A stretch of DNA of 64,000 nt from Bathymodiolus brooksi (lineage: Eukaryota; Mollusca; Bivalvia; Mytilida; Modiolidae), in assembly GCA_963680875.1 (NCBI GenBank), contig OY804579.1, forward strand, positions 35,139,804-35,203,803, given 5' to 3'. This document shows, piece after piece, positions 1-12,502 of this stretch (the first letter of the stretch is position 1; each line of letters begins with the position of its first letter). The position numbers were made by a program, and so were the translations under genes. A model generated the notes under the pieces. That model worked only from the letters and a program-made list of their open reading frames with translations. It had not been told where the DNA came from and ran no database searches.

Positions 1-1044
1 TGATTATGTGTATTTGTCTGACAACTGTTTTTCGCTTTTACATTCATAGCTTGACACATAGGTCAAATTCTAGAGCATTATGTTGAAGATTTTACAAAAT
101 ATTGCATTGTGAATTATAATGTACGTTTAATTGTACTATAAACTTGTCCATTAGAGTCGCATTGTGAAGATCATGTCTGGAACAACTACGGAATGGAACA
201 TATTGTATTAAATAACAAAAATGTTGTGTAAAATTTAAAATGGTATTTTATATATATACCAGACGCATTTTTACCAATATTGTTTTATTTATCAAGTGCA
301 AATTGTGAATTATTAAAATTGATATTTATTTCGAAAAACAAATACTTACATACAGTAAGGCTGTAAAATAAGGACCCCATTATGTAAGTATAGGAGTCGA
401 CGGGAAGTAGTGAAAACAACGATGTCCATAATTTATATTACTGCTTCACAATATACATCTTGTCACGTACTTCCACATTTCCCTTGTACAATGTTAAATG
501 CATCTTTCATACTTCCCTTGTACAAACTTATGCTAAATGCGTCTTACTTATGAATTTTGCGCAGTAAATATGTCTGCGTTTGATTATTGGGGTTGTAGCC
601 AGTATCCATGCTGTTTGATTATTTTTTTCCTGAATAGTAAAGCCTAATGTTGTTAACCTAAAGTTCCTACATACCAGTTTGATATTAAAATATATGTTGC
701 AAGGGTCACATTTGTATGACACAAATGTACCCTTAATGAACATGAATCTTCATTTATTTTTGGAATAATGGGGAAGGGGCTATGCTACTGTTAGTGGTGA
801 TACACGTACTGATTGTATAGGTAGTCATAGATCCAACTACCATACGGTCACGACTACGCGGGTCCTCTTTTGGAATAAGTTAATCAACATCGTTGTATGT
901 GATGCTACAGAAATTAAATAACTGGTATATTACTGGATGAACAAAAACAAATCGATACAAGAAGAGCATATGATCTAATATTTAAAAAACATAATAACAA
1001 CAAGAACACAACAAAAAGACAAAATATGTTGACTCGGTCAGTAA
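1..1044. other. Non-coding, AT-rich; one repeat tail
   Basis: No coding exon is recognised. Positions about 789-867 match the 3' tail of the dispersed repeat called V-rep here ('actgattg...tccaactaccatacg'), which recurs near 17.2 kb and 57.1 kb. The rest is AT-rich sequence without clear structure. Confidence 0.5.
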
Positions 1045-1950
1045 TTTAAAGGGATATTGTCTACTAAAATCGTAATTTTTTCATACCCAAAATTATTGTC
1101 GTTTTCCGTACTGACCTTCATAAAATGAAGATTAACACCGAATTATGCTGCAAAAGATACGATTTTTTGACAAAAAAGACCCAAAACAATCGTTATCAGA
1201 ATTATTGTCCTGGATGACAATATTCAAATCTATTCATATGGCCTTCTATGTGAACCCGTCTTGAGCATGCGCACTGTTTAGATACAATAAACAACATGTG
1301 GTTCTTGGGCAAAAGAGAGTGTCAACGCGTGGAAGAAAGCGGACTTTGACGGATTCAGAGAGAAAGATGAATAGAAGTGAAGTATCTTCCAAATGGAACA
1401 AATGCAGGATATATGTAGGGGATCAGTTGGACCGTTGGAACGAACTCAAGGAAGTGCTACGTGTCCAAACTCGCGCTGAATTTGCAAATATTTTGCTTGA
1501 TAGGTAAGCCGAACATGTTTTTTCCTTCTTTTCTCAATCGTTTTTCATATTTTATGAATTTATGATGATGCCTATGATCATTTTCGGTAGATATCATTAA
1601 ATATATGTAATCTTGCACCTGGCAACAGCAAATTATTGTCAATGAAAAGCATAAAACGGCCGTATTTGCGAGGTAAACAAACACGAATTTTAACATCCAT
1701 GCTGCAGCATCCGGGCTACTGGCATAAAAATAGATAAAAATAGATTTGGCCTCGCTCAGGTCAGTGAATAATTAATTAGCTTCCAGTAACGATGGTCAGC
1801 TTTTTTATATCGAAAAAACAACGTTTCGTAGCGTATTCGCCAATAATTCGGTGTTTAATCTTCATTTTATGAAGGTCAGTACTTGAAACGATAATAATTT
1901 TGGGTATGAAAAAATTACGATTGTGGTAGACAATATCCCTTTAAACTCTA
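1045..1950. mobile_element. 0.9-kb inverted-repeat DNA element carrying an exon
   Basis: Inverted arms of about 95 bp at 1049-1148 and 1852-1945 begin with 'agggatattgtcta' and stay highly similar throughout. Each arm includes the small palindrome 'cttcataaaatgaag'. Both ends abut TTTAAA, so a TTAA target duplication is possible, although the termini do not look like classical piggyBac ends. No transposase is visible, so this looks non-autonomous. Its interior contains an open frame described separately. Confidence 0.7.
1265..1503 (+). CDS. Exon of an uncharacterised RRW-type domain protein (partial)
   Basis: An open frame runs from an upstream stop at 1262 to a good splice donor (ATAG|GTAAGC at 1503/1504). 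It encodes a basic N-terminal stretch (RGRKRTLTDSERK) followed by a region containing WNKCRIYVGDQLDRWNELK and ending EFANILLDR. I recall similar basic plus R-W-x-x-L-K modules at the start of uncharacterised invertebrate proteins, possibly nucleic-acid binding, but this is memory and not a search result. There is no in-frame ATG; the only nearby ATG (1296) is in another frame. The real start must lie in another exon, or this is a decayed copy. It lies inside an inverted-repeat element, so it may be captured or mobile rather than a host gene. No downstream exon was identified. Confidence 0.45.
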
Positions 1951-3261
1951 CAACTTCGTTTGATGTATAAATGTGTTATCTCCCTTTGACTAGTGATATT
2001 ACAAAGTGTACACAATTGCTTAAAATGCCGTATCTTACAATGAGTAGTGGCATGACAAATTGCACACAGTTGTTAAATGTATTATCTCCCTATGACTGTT
2101 GATCACAATTGCTTAGAATGACTTATCTCCCTTTGACTAGTATTTACCGGTATTACAAATTGTATCATGCTTTCTCGTCTTTTCTATTGTCAACAGCCGT
2201 ACACTATCTCATGATACCCAGAGAGGAGGTGGAGCTAGATGACGTCACATCATATAATATCTTCGATAACAAAATATACAAGATATCATCATAAAACTTA
2301 CATACTCTCACTCAAACAGCAAAATTAAAAACACTGATTGACGTCGCAAGATACAAGTCTCTTATTGAACAAAAGTTACTCGTGCACCATCAGATATTTT
2401 GATAGGCCAGACTCGTTCTGCGAACTCGTCACATGGCCTACCAAAATAGCTGATGATACACTCGCCTTTTTGTTCAATAAATGTAACATATACATGTAAT
2501 ACAATCATGGCTTCAAGCTTGACACCAATAGTTCTTTAATAGGTTATTGTATTCTTATCAACTTGGTAAAACTGAATACACGGTTGTACTCTTGTTGGTC
2601 CAAAGCGAAAGTTAAAAGCCGAAATTAAATTTCATATTAATGGTAACGTGACGTACATGTAATAAAATCATAGAATATTGTCACAGTGAGCCGATAACAA
2701 TCATCTCTCGAAATGACCTAGATCTCCCTATATATTATATACCAAGAGGGAAAAGAGCGAATTCTTAGCTCATCTCACTTCAACGTGTTATATCTCTACA
2801 AATACCGACTGGAAATGTCCCAAAATGCAGACAATTATACATAAACTATAAAAGTTTACAAAATATAAAGTTGTATAACCTTCACTTGTTTCTAGAATGT
2901 ATTTATAAATATTTGAAATAAAAGATCATCCAACAACACTATTGTTTCCTCTCCAAAAGATGAATTTGTCCTTTACACAATGATTCAGATTAAAGCGTCA
3001 ACACTCGTTTTATCAATCATCCTTGAAAAGTCTGTTAGAGTACAAATTTATCATGTTCAGCAATAGTTATTGATGTCAAACGGATTTTTTGCCCATCGAA
3101 AACAACTTCTTTTTAGACTGTGGACATTTTGAATTTAGAAAAAAAATATTTTTAAATATTAACCAATCAGATTACCGTATATAAATCTTGAATTGCTACG
3201 AGCTTCTACAATTAACATTGAGTGAGACTAAAGCTAGATCCGCTAATATTGTTTTTGCGAT
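1951..3261. other. Non-coding, contains one foldback
   Basis: No gene is recognised. An imperfect foldback lies at 2362-2480: 'ttattgaacaaaag' returns as 'cttttttgttcaataa', with the intervening bases also largely complementary. It is probably a small MITE-like hairpin. Confidence 0.5.
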
Positions 3262-3501
3262 GCTTACACATACCGGTATATTCTAGAGTAAGCTTACACA
3301 TACCGGTATATTCTAGAGTAAGCTTACACATACCGGTATATTCTAGAGTAAACTTACACATACCGGTATATTCTAGAGTAAACTTACACATACCGGTATA
3401 TTCTAGAGTAAACTTACACATACCGGTATTTTCTAGAGTAAACTTACACATACCGGTATTTTCTAGAGTAAACTTACACATACCGGTATATTCTAGAGTA
3501 A
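3262..3501. repeat. 30-bp minisatellite, 8 copies
   Basis: Eight nearly identical 30-bp units contain 'acaccggtat'-like and 'tctagagtaa' blocks (core 'cacataccggtatattctag'). Variation is limited to a g/a in 'taagctt/taaactt' and a/t in 'ggtatatt/ggtatttt'. Because 30 is divisible by three, both strands read as decapeptide repeats; these are not evidence of coding. Confidence 0.95.
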
Positions 3502-3567
3502 AGTAAAAGAAACTTTATTTTTCTACAACTATGATACCTTTTGAGTTGTTATGTGTATTTTGGGACA

Positions 3568-4290
3568 TTTCTGTTCACTACTCATACTCATACTCATAGA
3601 GATATAAGACATTTCTGTTCACTACTCATACTCATACTCATAGAGATATAAGACATTTCTGTTCACTACTCATACTCATACTCATACTCACTACTCATAC
3701 TAATACTCATAGAGATATAAGACATTTCTGTTCACTACTCATACTCAGAGATATAAGACATTTCTGTTCACTACTCATACTCATAGAGATATAAGACATT
3801 TATGTTCACTACTCATACTCATATTCATGCTCATACTCATAGAGATATAAGACACTCATGGAGATATAAGACACTCATAGAGATATAAGACTTTGTTCAC
3901 TACTCATAGAGACTTTGACATTTTCTGTTCACTACTCATATTCATAGAGATATCAGACTTTGCTCACTACTCATACTCATAGAGATATCAGACTTTGTTC
4001 ACTACTCATACTCATAGAAATATAAGACATTTCTGTTCACTACTCATACTCAGAGATATAAGACATTTCTGTTCACTACTCATAGAGATATAAGACATTT
4101 CTGTTCACTACTCATTCTCATAGAGATATCAGACATTTCTGTTCACTACTCATACTCATAGAGATATAAGACATTTCTGTTCACTACTCATACTCATAGA
4201 GATATCAGACTTTGACATTTCTGTTCACTACTCATAGAGATATAAGACTTTGTTCACTACTCATACTCATAGAGATATCAGACTTTGAAG
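3568..4290. repeat. Irregular minisatellite of 'actcatactcatagagatataagac'
   Basis: Roughly 0.7 kb is made of the blocks 'ttctgttcactactcatact', 'catagagatataagac' and the variant 'gatatcagactttg', with variable numbers of an inner 'actcat' hexamer. Unit length varies, pointing to slippage at two nested levels. Confidence 0.9.
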
Positions 4291-4409
4291 TGAGATGGAT
4301 AAATTTTCGTTGATACCATTCTTTGTATAATAGCATATAGAGATTTGGATCATTTCGTGCGAAGATAGTCGCAACCCTTGTGGGTAGTGCGAAATATTTA
4401 AGTATTGAA

Positions 4410-4810
4410 ATAGATCGGTCCTTTCCTCATTCATGACTTATCACCGGCTTTGTAACAAAAGTAACATGATGGGTGCCACATGTGGAGCAGGAACTGCTTA
4501 CCCTCTCGGAGCACCTGAGTTCACCCCTGGTTTTAAGTGGGGCTCGTGTTGATCTTTAGTGTTCCGTGTAATATTTTGTAGATCGTTTGTCCCTTTGTCC
4601 TTGTTCTTGTGTTGTCTGTTCTTCTATTTACGGCTACTGATGATCCCCCTTTGGTATCATCTTACATGTCTTACTTTGTCAAAAGCAACTCAAAATCTAA
4701 TAATAATCATAAACAGGACAAGATCATTCAAATGATTGATATTTTGATCAACATGTTTGTTCAGTTTGGTGGACTAGTGTTTCAACGATCGATATTCAAA
4801 TAAATAATAA
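4410..4810 (+). repeat. Mussel-type dispersed repeat (M-rep), long copy
   Basis: Carries 'gtgccacatgtggagcagga', 'gcacctgagttcacccctgg' and a 3' part with 'ccctttggtatc'. From memory these blocks are typical of a very abundant mytilid repeat. The 64-residue open frame at 4609-4803 falls inside it and is not treated as a gene. Related copies lie at 5050-5180, 7425-7560, 22325-22545 and 55970-56165. Confidence 0.7.
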
Positions 4811-5049
4811 TTGTGTTCCACTAATCGTTGATTTGTTTCTACATGCTTATTATTCAGACTTCCTTCAAAGGCTTCTTCAAAATAAAGATAGAAAATTAGC
4901 CCCCAAAAAGCCTTTAATTCCAGCTTCAGCTATATAAATTATGTTCTGTCACTGCACAATCCTTGATTTGGTGATTACATGCAACACACATATCTAAATG
5001 AGCTTTAAATAAAGGATACTGACAGTCAATAGTCCGCTTCTTACCTTGT

Positions 5050-5180
5050 CTTATAGAAAACAGGAACTGCTTATCATTCGCGAGCACCTAGATTCAACCC
5101 GATTCTTTGGTGAGGCCCGTGTTGCTCATCTTTTTGTGTTGCATTTTTGTATTTTGCTGGTGTTCGTTGCGTGTATTGTA
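5050..5180 (+). repeat. M-rep fragment
   Basis: Shares 'aacaggaactgctta', a 'gagcacctagattcaacccg' block and 'gaggcccgtgttgctc' with the longer copy at 4.4-4.8 kb. Truncated at both ends. Confidence 0.65.
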
Positions 5181-5689
5181 CCAAGTATTAGCTATACATG
5201 TATCTCTAGATCTGGATTGTAAATGTTGCACTCAAAGAATTGCTATCACCTCATATAAAATAATTATAGCATGTTTAAGGTGTTAAGAAGATGATATTTC
5301 ACTAAGCTATATTTTATGCGACCGTATTATTTACACTATATACACATTAATGTGTTCTTCAAGCAATATATTCATCTATGATACATGCACCGGAGACGTT
5401 TTAAAGACAATGGCAGCCATTAAAAGTTCCATTTCGCCTGTAGTTGTATATGATAAATTTAAATGATTATCATTTCCATTTCATATTGATCAGTTGTTAA
5501 ACATATCAAGCCACGATCATCATATACTTTGTAGTTTGTTTATCTGTGATGAAACTTCTTTTTTAATAAACGTAACGTTCATACAGTACATGGTGACGAT
5601 TTGTGTAATAAAAATTGCCTTCTAGAAATGACTGCTATCGTTTTCTTTATTTTACTTTTGTCTTTGTACTGTTTGACAACAGACGGGAA
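5181..5689. other. No feature seen
   Basis: AT-rich non-coding sequence; I see no exon, repeat family or hairpin worth naming. Confidence 0.4.
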
Positions 5690-5937
5690 TCAATATCATG
5701 GAAGATGGTTGTGAAAGACACTGACTATATCGAGTACACCTCACGACAAACAGGAATCAAACTCGCACAGTAGTGGTGTTTGCTACTGATTGCATCGAGT
5801 ACGCCTCACGACTGACAGGAGTCAAACTCATAAACCGTGGTTGTGATAGACACTGATTGCACAGAGTACACCTCGTGACAGATAGGGCTCAAACTCTCAA
5901 GCCGGAGTGGTGACATACACTGATTGTATGTAGATAT
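5690..5937 (+). repeat. V-rep tail tandemly triplicated
   Basis: The tail module 'gatagacactgattgcacag...tacacctcgtgac...caaactc' occurs at least three times in diverged form with a spacing near 60-70 bp. In complete V-rep copies (for example at 57.0 kb) the module is present once. A fourth partial unit ends near 5937. Confidence 0.7.
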
Positions 5938-6012
5938 AATAACAACGTAGATACTCGTAGCTAAATTATTGCGAACGATGCTTTTCATGAATAACCTTCA
6001 CTGGGTACGTTC

Positions 6013-6756
6013 AGAGTTAAACTATTTTAATGCCAACTAATTCAAATCTAATTACAATACAATCGCTGCCATGTTGTGTGCTTTTAGAAATTTTTAGAAA
6101 TATCAATAAACAATGATGTAAATTAAATATCGGTTTCCATGACAAAACTTTCATAACTTTTCTCCTTATCTATTCCATTAATATACAAGTCTGCTTGCCT
6201 TGTAATTACATTCAATTGATTTTTATCTTATATATATCTTTTCCGTGATTTATTCAATTAATTCGTGAAATCCTTGTATGATTTGTATTTTCTCATTCAA
6301 GGACATTCATGTTGTTTATAATCAAAATAGATATCAGTGATTAGAAATGTTACATTTGATTACTGACCACAAGCGCAACACCACTGACATGGTTTCGGTT
6401 TGTACCCCTGATGCCCAATTCAAATGGTAATGTTTCCAGACACCTACTGATGACCGGATATTCACCAGTCAACTCGTATAGCAGTTTGTGTTTTCCTCTT
6501 CTATTTCGCTGGCAGCTACAATATAACTGAAGCATTGTTGAGCGTCTTTTATCTAGCTTAGACTGTTTTCTTCAAGTACAGTGAAACCTGTCATAACCAC
6601 ACCCTGAATACACCGGAATCTTTTTAAAACCAAATTTTAAATAAAGTTTCAATGTAGAAAATATTTGTTAATTTAACCTTTATAAACTGAACACATGTCT
6701 ATTCCGAGATGAAAAATTGGTCCTACATAGGTTCGGTTTAGGCAGGTTTCCACTGA
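6013..6756. other. Non-coding stretch
   Basis: No exon is recognised. A short C-rep fragment ('gaataaccttcactgggtac') sits just before, at 5985-6012. The remainder is unremarkable. Confidence 0.4.
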
Positions 6757-7126
6757 GTGATTGAGTGAGTGATTGTTGTTTAGCACCATCTCAGCAATTT
6801 TTCAGCTAAATCATGGCGAGAGCAAGTTAATTTTCAATGACATGATGATGAGATCCGCTTTGTTCTAGACCAACATGCTGAGTTGGATTGTTTTAGTGCT
6901 AGCTCACTGAAACAACAGTCCGCGAATGGACATGTCGCCCCACTCGTACACATTATTCTGATTTCGAGCCAACCAGTATTTGCTCTTTCTCCTTAATGCT
7001 GCGTGCTTAGCGAAGAAGCAACAAATACCAATTGAAAAGTCTTTGGTCTGACCCGACCGGGGCTTGAACCCACGATCTATCGCACTCGACGCGAGCTTGC
7101 CAACCATTACGCCACCGATGCGGTTT
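6757..7126 (-). mobile_element. tRNA-headed SINE, full length
   Basis: On the minus strand the head (7126 downward) resembles a tRNA gene: an A-box-like 'tggcgtaatgg', then a B-box-like 'gggttcaagcc'. A body with 'agaagcaacaaatacc'-type sequence follows, then a tail 'gctgaaaaattgctgaga' and a run of 'actcactcaatcactc'. The likely target duplication is 'aggtttcactga' (7127-7138) against 'aggtttccactga' (6744-6756), which differ by one base. The same family occurs at 40673-41033 and 63005-63347. Confidence 0.85.
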
Positions 7127-7424
7127 AGGTTTCACTGAATATCAAAGTTATCCTCATATACGTATACGAGAAAAACATGCAAAATATAATTGTGTCGTCG
7201 CAAAATGATATACACACTGGTTGCATAGGCTATATTCAGATTATATGGCTTATAATAACGTCATATGCCAAGACAAATTTATAGACACCAATGTGGTAAT
7301 CGAAAGTCGTAAATCGATGGGCAGACCATACAATGGCCAAAAGGAAAAGACAAAAGGCATAATGATCTCAAGATAAGGAAAGAATTAGCTATACGTACAT
7401 CACATTAAAACGAGGATAAAGTAA

Positions 7425-7560
7425 CCTATGAGTGAACTCGGATGTTCCGGAGGGGAAAGCAGTTCCTGTTCCATTAGTTGGACCTGTATTAATACTCTTG
7501 TTACTAACCAGGTGATAAGTCATGACTGAGGAAAGAACTCGATTATGAGTGTGATAAACG
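7425..7560 (-). repeat. M-rep fragment, minus strand
   Basis: The reverse complement carries 'catgacttatcacctggtta' and 'ggaacaggaactgctttccc', matching the 5' half of the copy at 4.4 kb. Confidence 0.65.
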
Positions 7561-7631
7561 AAACTTATCCCTGGTCATACACTGACCTCATCAAACCCTT
7601 TAATCTGACTATGCACTGACCTCACGTCAGA

Positions 7632-8124
7632 TTCCATATTATAAGTTATCTACGTGTCGACCCGTGGGCATTGCGATTGTACCACCCTGAAGCACTTCTG
7701 TATAGCTTGAGGCGAAGCCGAAGGCTGTATAGTGGTGCTGAAGGGTGGTACAATCTCAATGCCCACGGGTAGACACGTAGATAACGATTTTATCCCCGGT
7801 TTGAAAACAAAAACTGATTTTTAATGGATTTTCTTGTTCTTTTTATAACGTAATCATGACGTTTTTGTACTTGCGGAGTAAAATGCCATAGCTCATGTGA
7901 AAATTTGGGTGAATTTCGATAAAGTGTAGGGAGATACCAAATATCACCCTACAGCTAATCATTTTTAACGTTTTTTTGGTCTTATTTTGTTGTAATTTAA
8001 TTTCTTGTATTTGGCGCGTATTGTCACGTGGATAGCGTTACATTATTCATGACGTCACTAGTAATAGGATCGAGAATTCTATTGATAAAAAAAATATGCG
8101 TGGTACATATTGTGGGTGGTAATA
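7632..8124. mobile_element. Element B copy 1 with a 141-bp hairpin
   Basis: A strong imperfect palindrome at 7645-7785 ('tacccgtgggcattg...caatgcccacgggta') is followed by about 340 bp ending near 'tgcgtggtacatattg'. The whole unit recurs at 11533-12040 with high identity. No coding capacity is seen, so it is probably a MITE-like non-autonomous element. Confidence 0.75.
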
Positions 8125-11073
8125 TGGAGTAGGCATTGCCTAGATGCGAGCACAGCATTTCTGTCTGGCCAGTGTGTACATGTATATATTTGAGCGAAAG
8201 TTGAATATCACAAAATAATATGAGTAGGCATGGCCTATAGAGAGGACATTAGTATTTGAAATTAAATGATATCCCCTATGACATCCATTGGAAAGTTAAA
8301 TGAAGTAGAATAGAAAAGTATAAGAAAAAAGTATGGAATCTTTTATTGTTGCACTAGGGACAGTGCAAACATTGAAGACTAACTTGTACTAGTACGCGGG
8401 TGGTATCAACCATTATAAAGCCTAAAGGGGGTAGTAGACGCCGGTGTCTCTAAAATGAAAGTATGGTCTTTTAAGTCATAAGAAAAGAGTTTTATTACGA
8501 AAATATCAATTAATGCAACCAACATACATAAGCAATATTGGCTTATACCATGCTATGTACAGTCGATATATATTCATGAAGTCTAAATGATGAATGACGT
8601 ACGGTCAGGGCCGTCTTGTCAGCAATATAGGCCCCGGTCAAAGCAGTGCACTGAGGCCCATATCTATACAAACACTCACAGAAATAAAATTATAAATGGT
8701 CGATAAAATTAAACATATATTTCTTGTATTGATACTTCCAACAAAATCAGTGTTTAAAAATTAAAAATTATGCCGTATACAACATACATAGATTAGCATG
8801 GGGTTCATTTGCTTGTGGGACCACCGGGCAACTGTCCATTGTGCCCATACATAAGACCGCACTGCGTACGGTTACTTTAATACTGATAATCTTCATTTCG
8901 ACATTTTAAAGTATGTGTATTTGGGCCAATATTATGCTATCTCCAAGTGAACAAAATAGTTTTTAATTTTAAAAGAATTATATAGGTACCGCTTTCATCA
9001 GACATGTCTCTGCTTTCACATACAAAATATTTATCAATATTCAATATTTTTTTTATTGGAAAAAGCACAGTAGAGGCGTGATATATATATTAAGGCAATA
9101 TTCAGTATCGAAATCATACTTTTTAAAATTATCTGTGACAAGATTATACAGAGACATATATTCCTTCTTCTGAAATGTTATTACCTTTTAAAGTGTCAAC
9201 AACAAGCTGGTTAATAATTTTATAGCATTTATTTTAGAAAGACTGAGTTTAATCAATAATAACAGATATACATATAGTATGAACGGCATAATTAATAGTT
9301 AAATAAATAAAATTCATTGTGTCTTACTATTCTAAACCATTGTCGGCAGATGTTGGTAGTATTCAAATATTTTGTAGGATCAGAATGACGGAAAATTTAA
9401 GATGAATAAACAAATGGGTAATGATAGAAATAATTAACACTAACAGAAATAAGGAAAAAGACATGCGTTCCTTGTTCCTTGCGAGCACATCATGGTTAGA
9501 ACATGTTTGTTACTTAGCCAAAGAAATAATAAATGCAAAAATTGTATAAAAATGAAAAATGTTAATGTTCACCACAAAATGAAAAATGTTAATGTTCACC
9601 ACTATCTTTTCTTATCAGAGACATACGAGCCGGTGGCAAGGGGCACATGCCCTCTCCCCCACCCCCCTTTGGCAAAATTTTAAACAGCTGGATTTTTAGT
9701 ATACTTTAGGATTTTTGTGATATTTATTTGGAATTACCATTATTCAACACAACTAAACCGTATGAAAGGTAGGAATTAAGTATAAATATGAACAGGTGTC
9801 ATCTCTTGTGATATTTTAGTACCGCACATTGATAGTAGGGTTAAAATTATTGATAACGAAAGGCCGGGAGCAGGTCCCTGTGATCTCCTAGTTATTGTAC
9901 GTGTACTATAGATGCGTATCAAAAAATATTGATGACATTGTCATCTTTGCGTGTCAGTTGTGACCCAAATACGATTTCAATGCTGACCTTTACTTGTTGC
10001 AACGTAAAATATGACGTGATAAAAAAAATATTAACATGACGATGAATGGTGGCCAGATTCGTTTTTATTTACGCATTTATTGTAGAACTTTAGGAATATT
10101 GTGGTACATGTACAAATAATCTTGGAGACAGGAATTGTGTTTGTATTTCTTTTAAACTGGTAAGTCATATATACAGTAACGAAATGTCAATATAAATCTG
10201 GAGATCGACAGTGAAATGCAGTTGGGCGTGACATGAAATGTCCATACGTCAAAAAATGACCAGATTCGTGTTGTCTTAAAGAGTCATTCACAGTGATAAA
10301 AAAATGAACAGTTGTTGTCCTTAACCTGATGATAGTCCATGTTAACATAAAGTCCTTTCAGTACGCCAGTGTTGTATTAATCAAAGTTTTGATTGATCCG
10401 AGTAAATATTTAGACCACCCGCGTAGATTCTGCAAAAAATAAAACAAAACTAAAACACACCAAGGCGAGTTTTTCTACATCGGCTGCAAATGGTCCAAAA
10501 AATAAATTTGATATTTTCTGAAAATATTGTAGTTCAAAATTAAGTCAAATTTATTCTATAATTATCTTTTACTAATCCGTAACTGGAAAGGTTTTTATCT
10601 AATAATCTGGACACGCTTGAAAAAAGTGCTGTGTTTGTTTACATGTCGTCACGATTTACGGAATTGACGCAGTTGCAAATGAAATAGATGTCGTTTTGAA
10701 ATTTTTTGACTCGGGAATGAAAATACAAGATTTTAATTAAAATTCCGCGAAATGTTGTTGTACGAATTTGGCCTATGTCTATGAATAACATGACGTCATG
10801 ACTTTGATAGCGAGATGTCATTCTGATTAATTTAACAATGTAAGCACCTTTTATTGTCTTTGTTACTTAAATACCATTTTTTAGAAGTTCATGATATCAT
10901 TTTAGTTTTAAAATCATTTATTGGAGACTTTTTTTTTAATTTTTGGCATTCTCTCCGGGGCTGCCAATTTTTTATCAATTTCCGGACGAAAGGATTTCAA
11001 TCTCATCATAAGGAAGATTGTGTATTCAATGCGCATGCCCATGTTGCTGTAGAGCTCTCTGTGCTCGCTATTA
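8125..11073. other. 2.9 kb of non-coding sequence
   Basis: No exon is recognised. A 27-bp motif ('aaaatgaaaaatgttaatgt') is duplicated in tandem at about 9550-9603. A stretch at 8605-8870 bounded by 'cagggccgtcttgtc' may be an old DNA transposon remnant, but I cannot define its ends. The 'aattccgcgaaatgttgttg' block near 10740 recurs near 45310 in diverged form. Confidence 0.4.
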
Positions 11074-11532
11074 TAGTACGATAAAACAAATGAAGAATTG
11101 ATGTGAAAACAATAATGAGAAATGATTTTAAAATGATTGTATTCAAACAATTGACCATTTCTATAAAGACACATGACAACAAAATCAACGTTTCATGTAG
11201 CGCGAATCAACAAAATGTTACACTGTTAAACATGACCATCAATACCGTAGGAACTTTAAACCTCTCAACATTATTTGGTGCATTGTTTATTTTTTTCTGC
11301 ATTTATTGAGACGCTTGATTTTTTCTCTCTGAAGAAATACGTCCTCCGTTCTCCATTCCATGTTGAATGCAAAGCGCTTTGAGATTGTTTACGCTTTACA
11401 CCATCTTTACATCATGTATAGCAACGTAAAGACATCCAGTGACGTTACGTAACTACCAGCCGGTAGCATGGGTTTTGTACCAACGGGTCATCGACCAATC
11501 AAAAGCCGACATTTTTATCAACCCGGGGATAA
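11074..11532. repeat. Repeat A, left copy
   Basis: A segment of about 460 bp from 'tagtacgataaaacaaatg' to 'ccggggataa' recurs as a direct repeat at 12041-12502 with a few indels. The two copies flank element B, producing an A-B-A' arrangement. The termini are not TG...CA and no primer-binding site was seen, so an LTR interpretation is weak. Unequal duplication of a 967-bp AB unit explains it equally well. Confidence 0.75.
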
Positions 11533-12040
11533 TATAAGTTATTTACGTGTCTACCCGTGGGCATTGAGATTGTACCACCCTGAAGCACTTCTGTATAGCC
11601 TGAGGCGAAGCCGAAGGTTGTACAGTGGTGCTGAAGGGTGGTACAATCTCAATGCCCACGGGTAGACACGTAGATAATGATTTTATCCCCGGTTTGAAAA
11701 CAAAAACTGATTTTTAATGGATTTTCTTGTTCTTTTTATAACGTAATCATGACGTTTTTGTACTTGCGGAGTAAAATGCCATAGCTCATGTGAAAATTTG
11801 GGTGAATTTCGATAAAGTGTAGGGTGATACCTACCTTTGGTACCACATACCTACCTTTGGTATCACCCTACAGCTAATAATTTTTAACGTTTTTTAGGTC
11901 TTATTTTGTTGTAATTTAATGTTTTGTATTTGGCGCGTATTGTCACGTGGATAGCGTTACATTATACATGACGTCACTAGTAATAGGATCGAGAATTCTA
12001 TTGATAAAAAAATATGCATGGTACATATTTTGGGTAGTAT
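11533..12040. mobile_element. Element B copy 2
   Basis: Repeats 7632-8124, including the hairpin (11538-11678) and the 'gacgtcactagtaatagg' block. It differs by a local duplication of 'cctacctttggtac' around 11829-11870. It lies between the direct repeats A and A'. Confidence 0.75.
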
Positions 12041-12502
12041 TAGTACGATAAAACAAATGAAGAATTGATGTGAAAACAATAATGACAAATGATTTTAAAA
12101 TGATTGTATTCAAACAATTGACCATTTCTATTAAGACACAACATAACAACAAAAGCAACGTTTCACAGTGTAGCGCGAATCAACAAAATGTTTACACTAC
12201 ATGTTAAACATGACCATCAATACCGTAGGAACTTTAAATCTCTCAACATAATTTGGTATATTGTTTGTTTTTTTACTGCATTTATTGAGACGCTTGATTT
12301 TTTTTCAAGAAATACATCGTCCATTCTCCATGTTGAATACAAAGCGCTTTGAGATTGTTTATATTTTACACCATCTTTACATCATGTATAGCAACGTAAA
12401 GACTCTCAGTGACGTTACGTAACTACCAGCCGGTAGCATGGGTTTTGTACCAACGGGTCATCGACCAATCAAAATCCGACATTTTTATCAAGCCGGGGAT
12501 AA
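12041..12502. repeat. Repeat A', right copy
   Basis: Direct repeat of 11074-11532, starting at 'tagtacgataaaac' and ending 'agccggggataa'. The open frames on either strand within it are also present in the left copy and are not convincing genes. Confidence 0.75.

Noticed and set aside
3212..3506. Opposed frames of decapeptide repeats at the 30-bp array
   Set aside because: Both strands are open because the unit is a multiple of three; purely a repeat effect.
11074..12502. LTR retrotransposon
   Set aside because: Direct repeats flank an internal part of only about 508 bp; no TG...CA ends, primer-binding site or pol/gag frame was seen. Kept only as an A-B-A' repeat structure.
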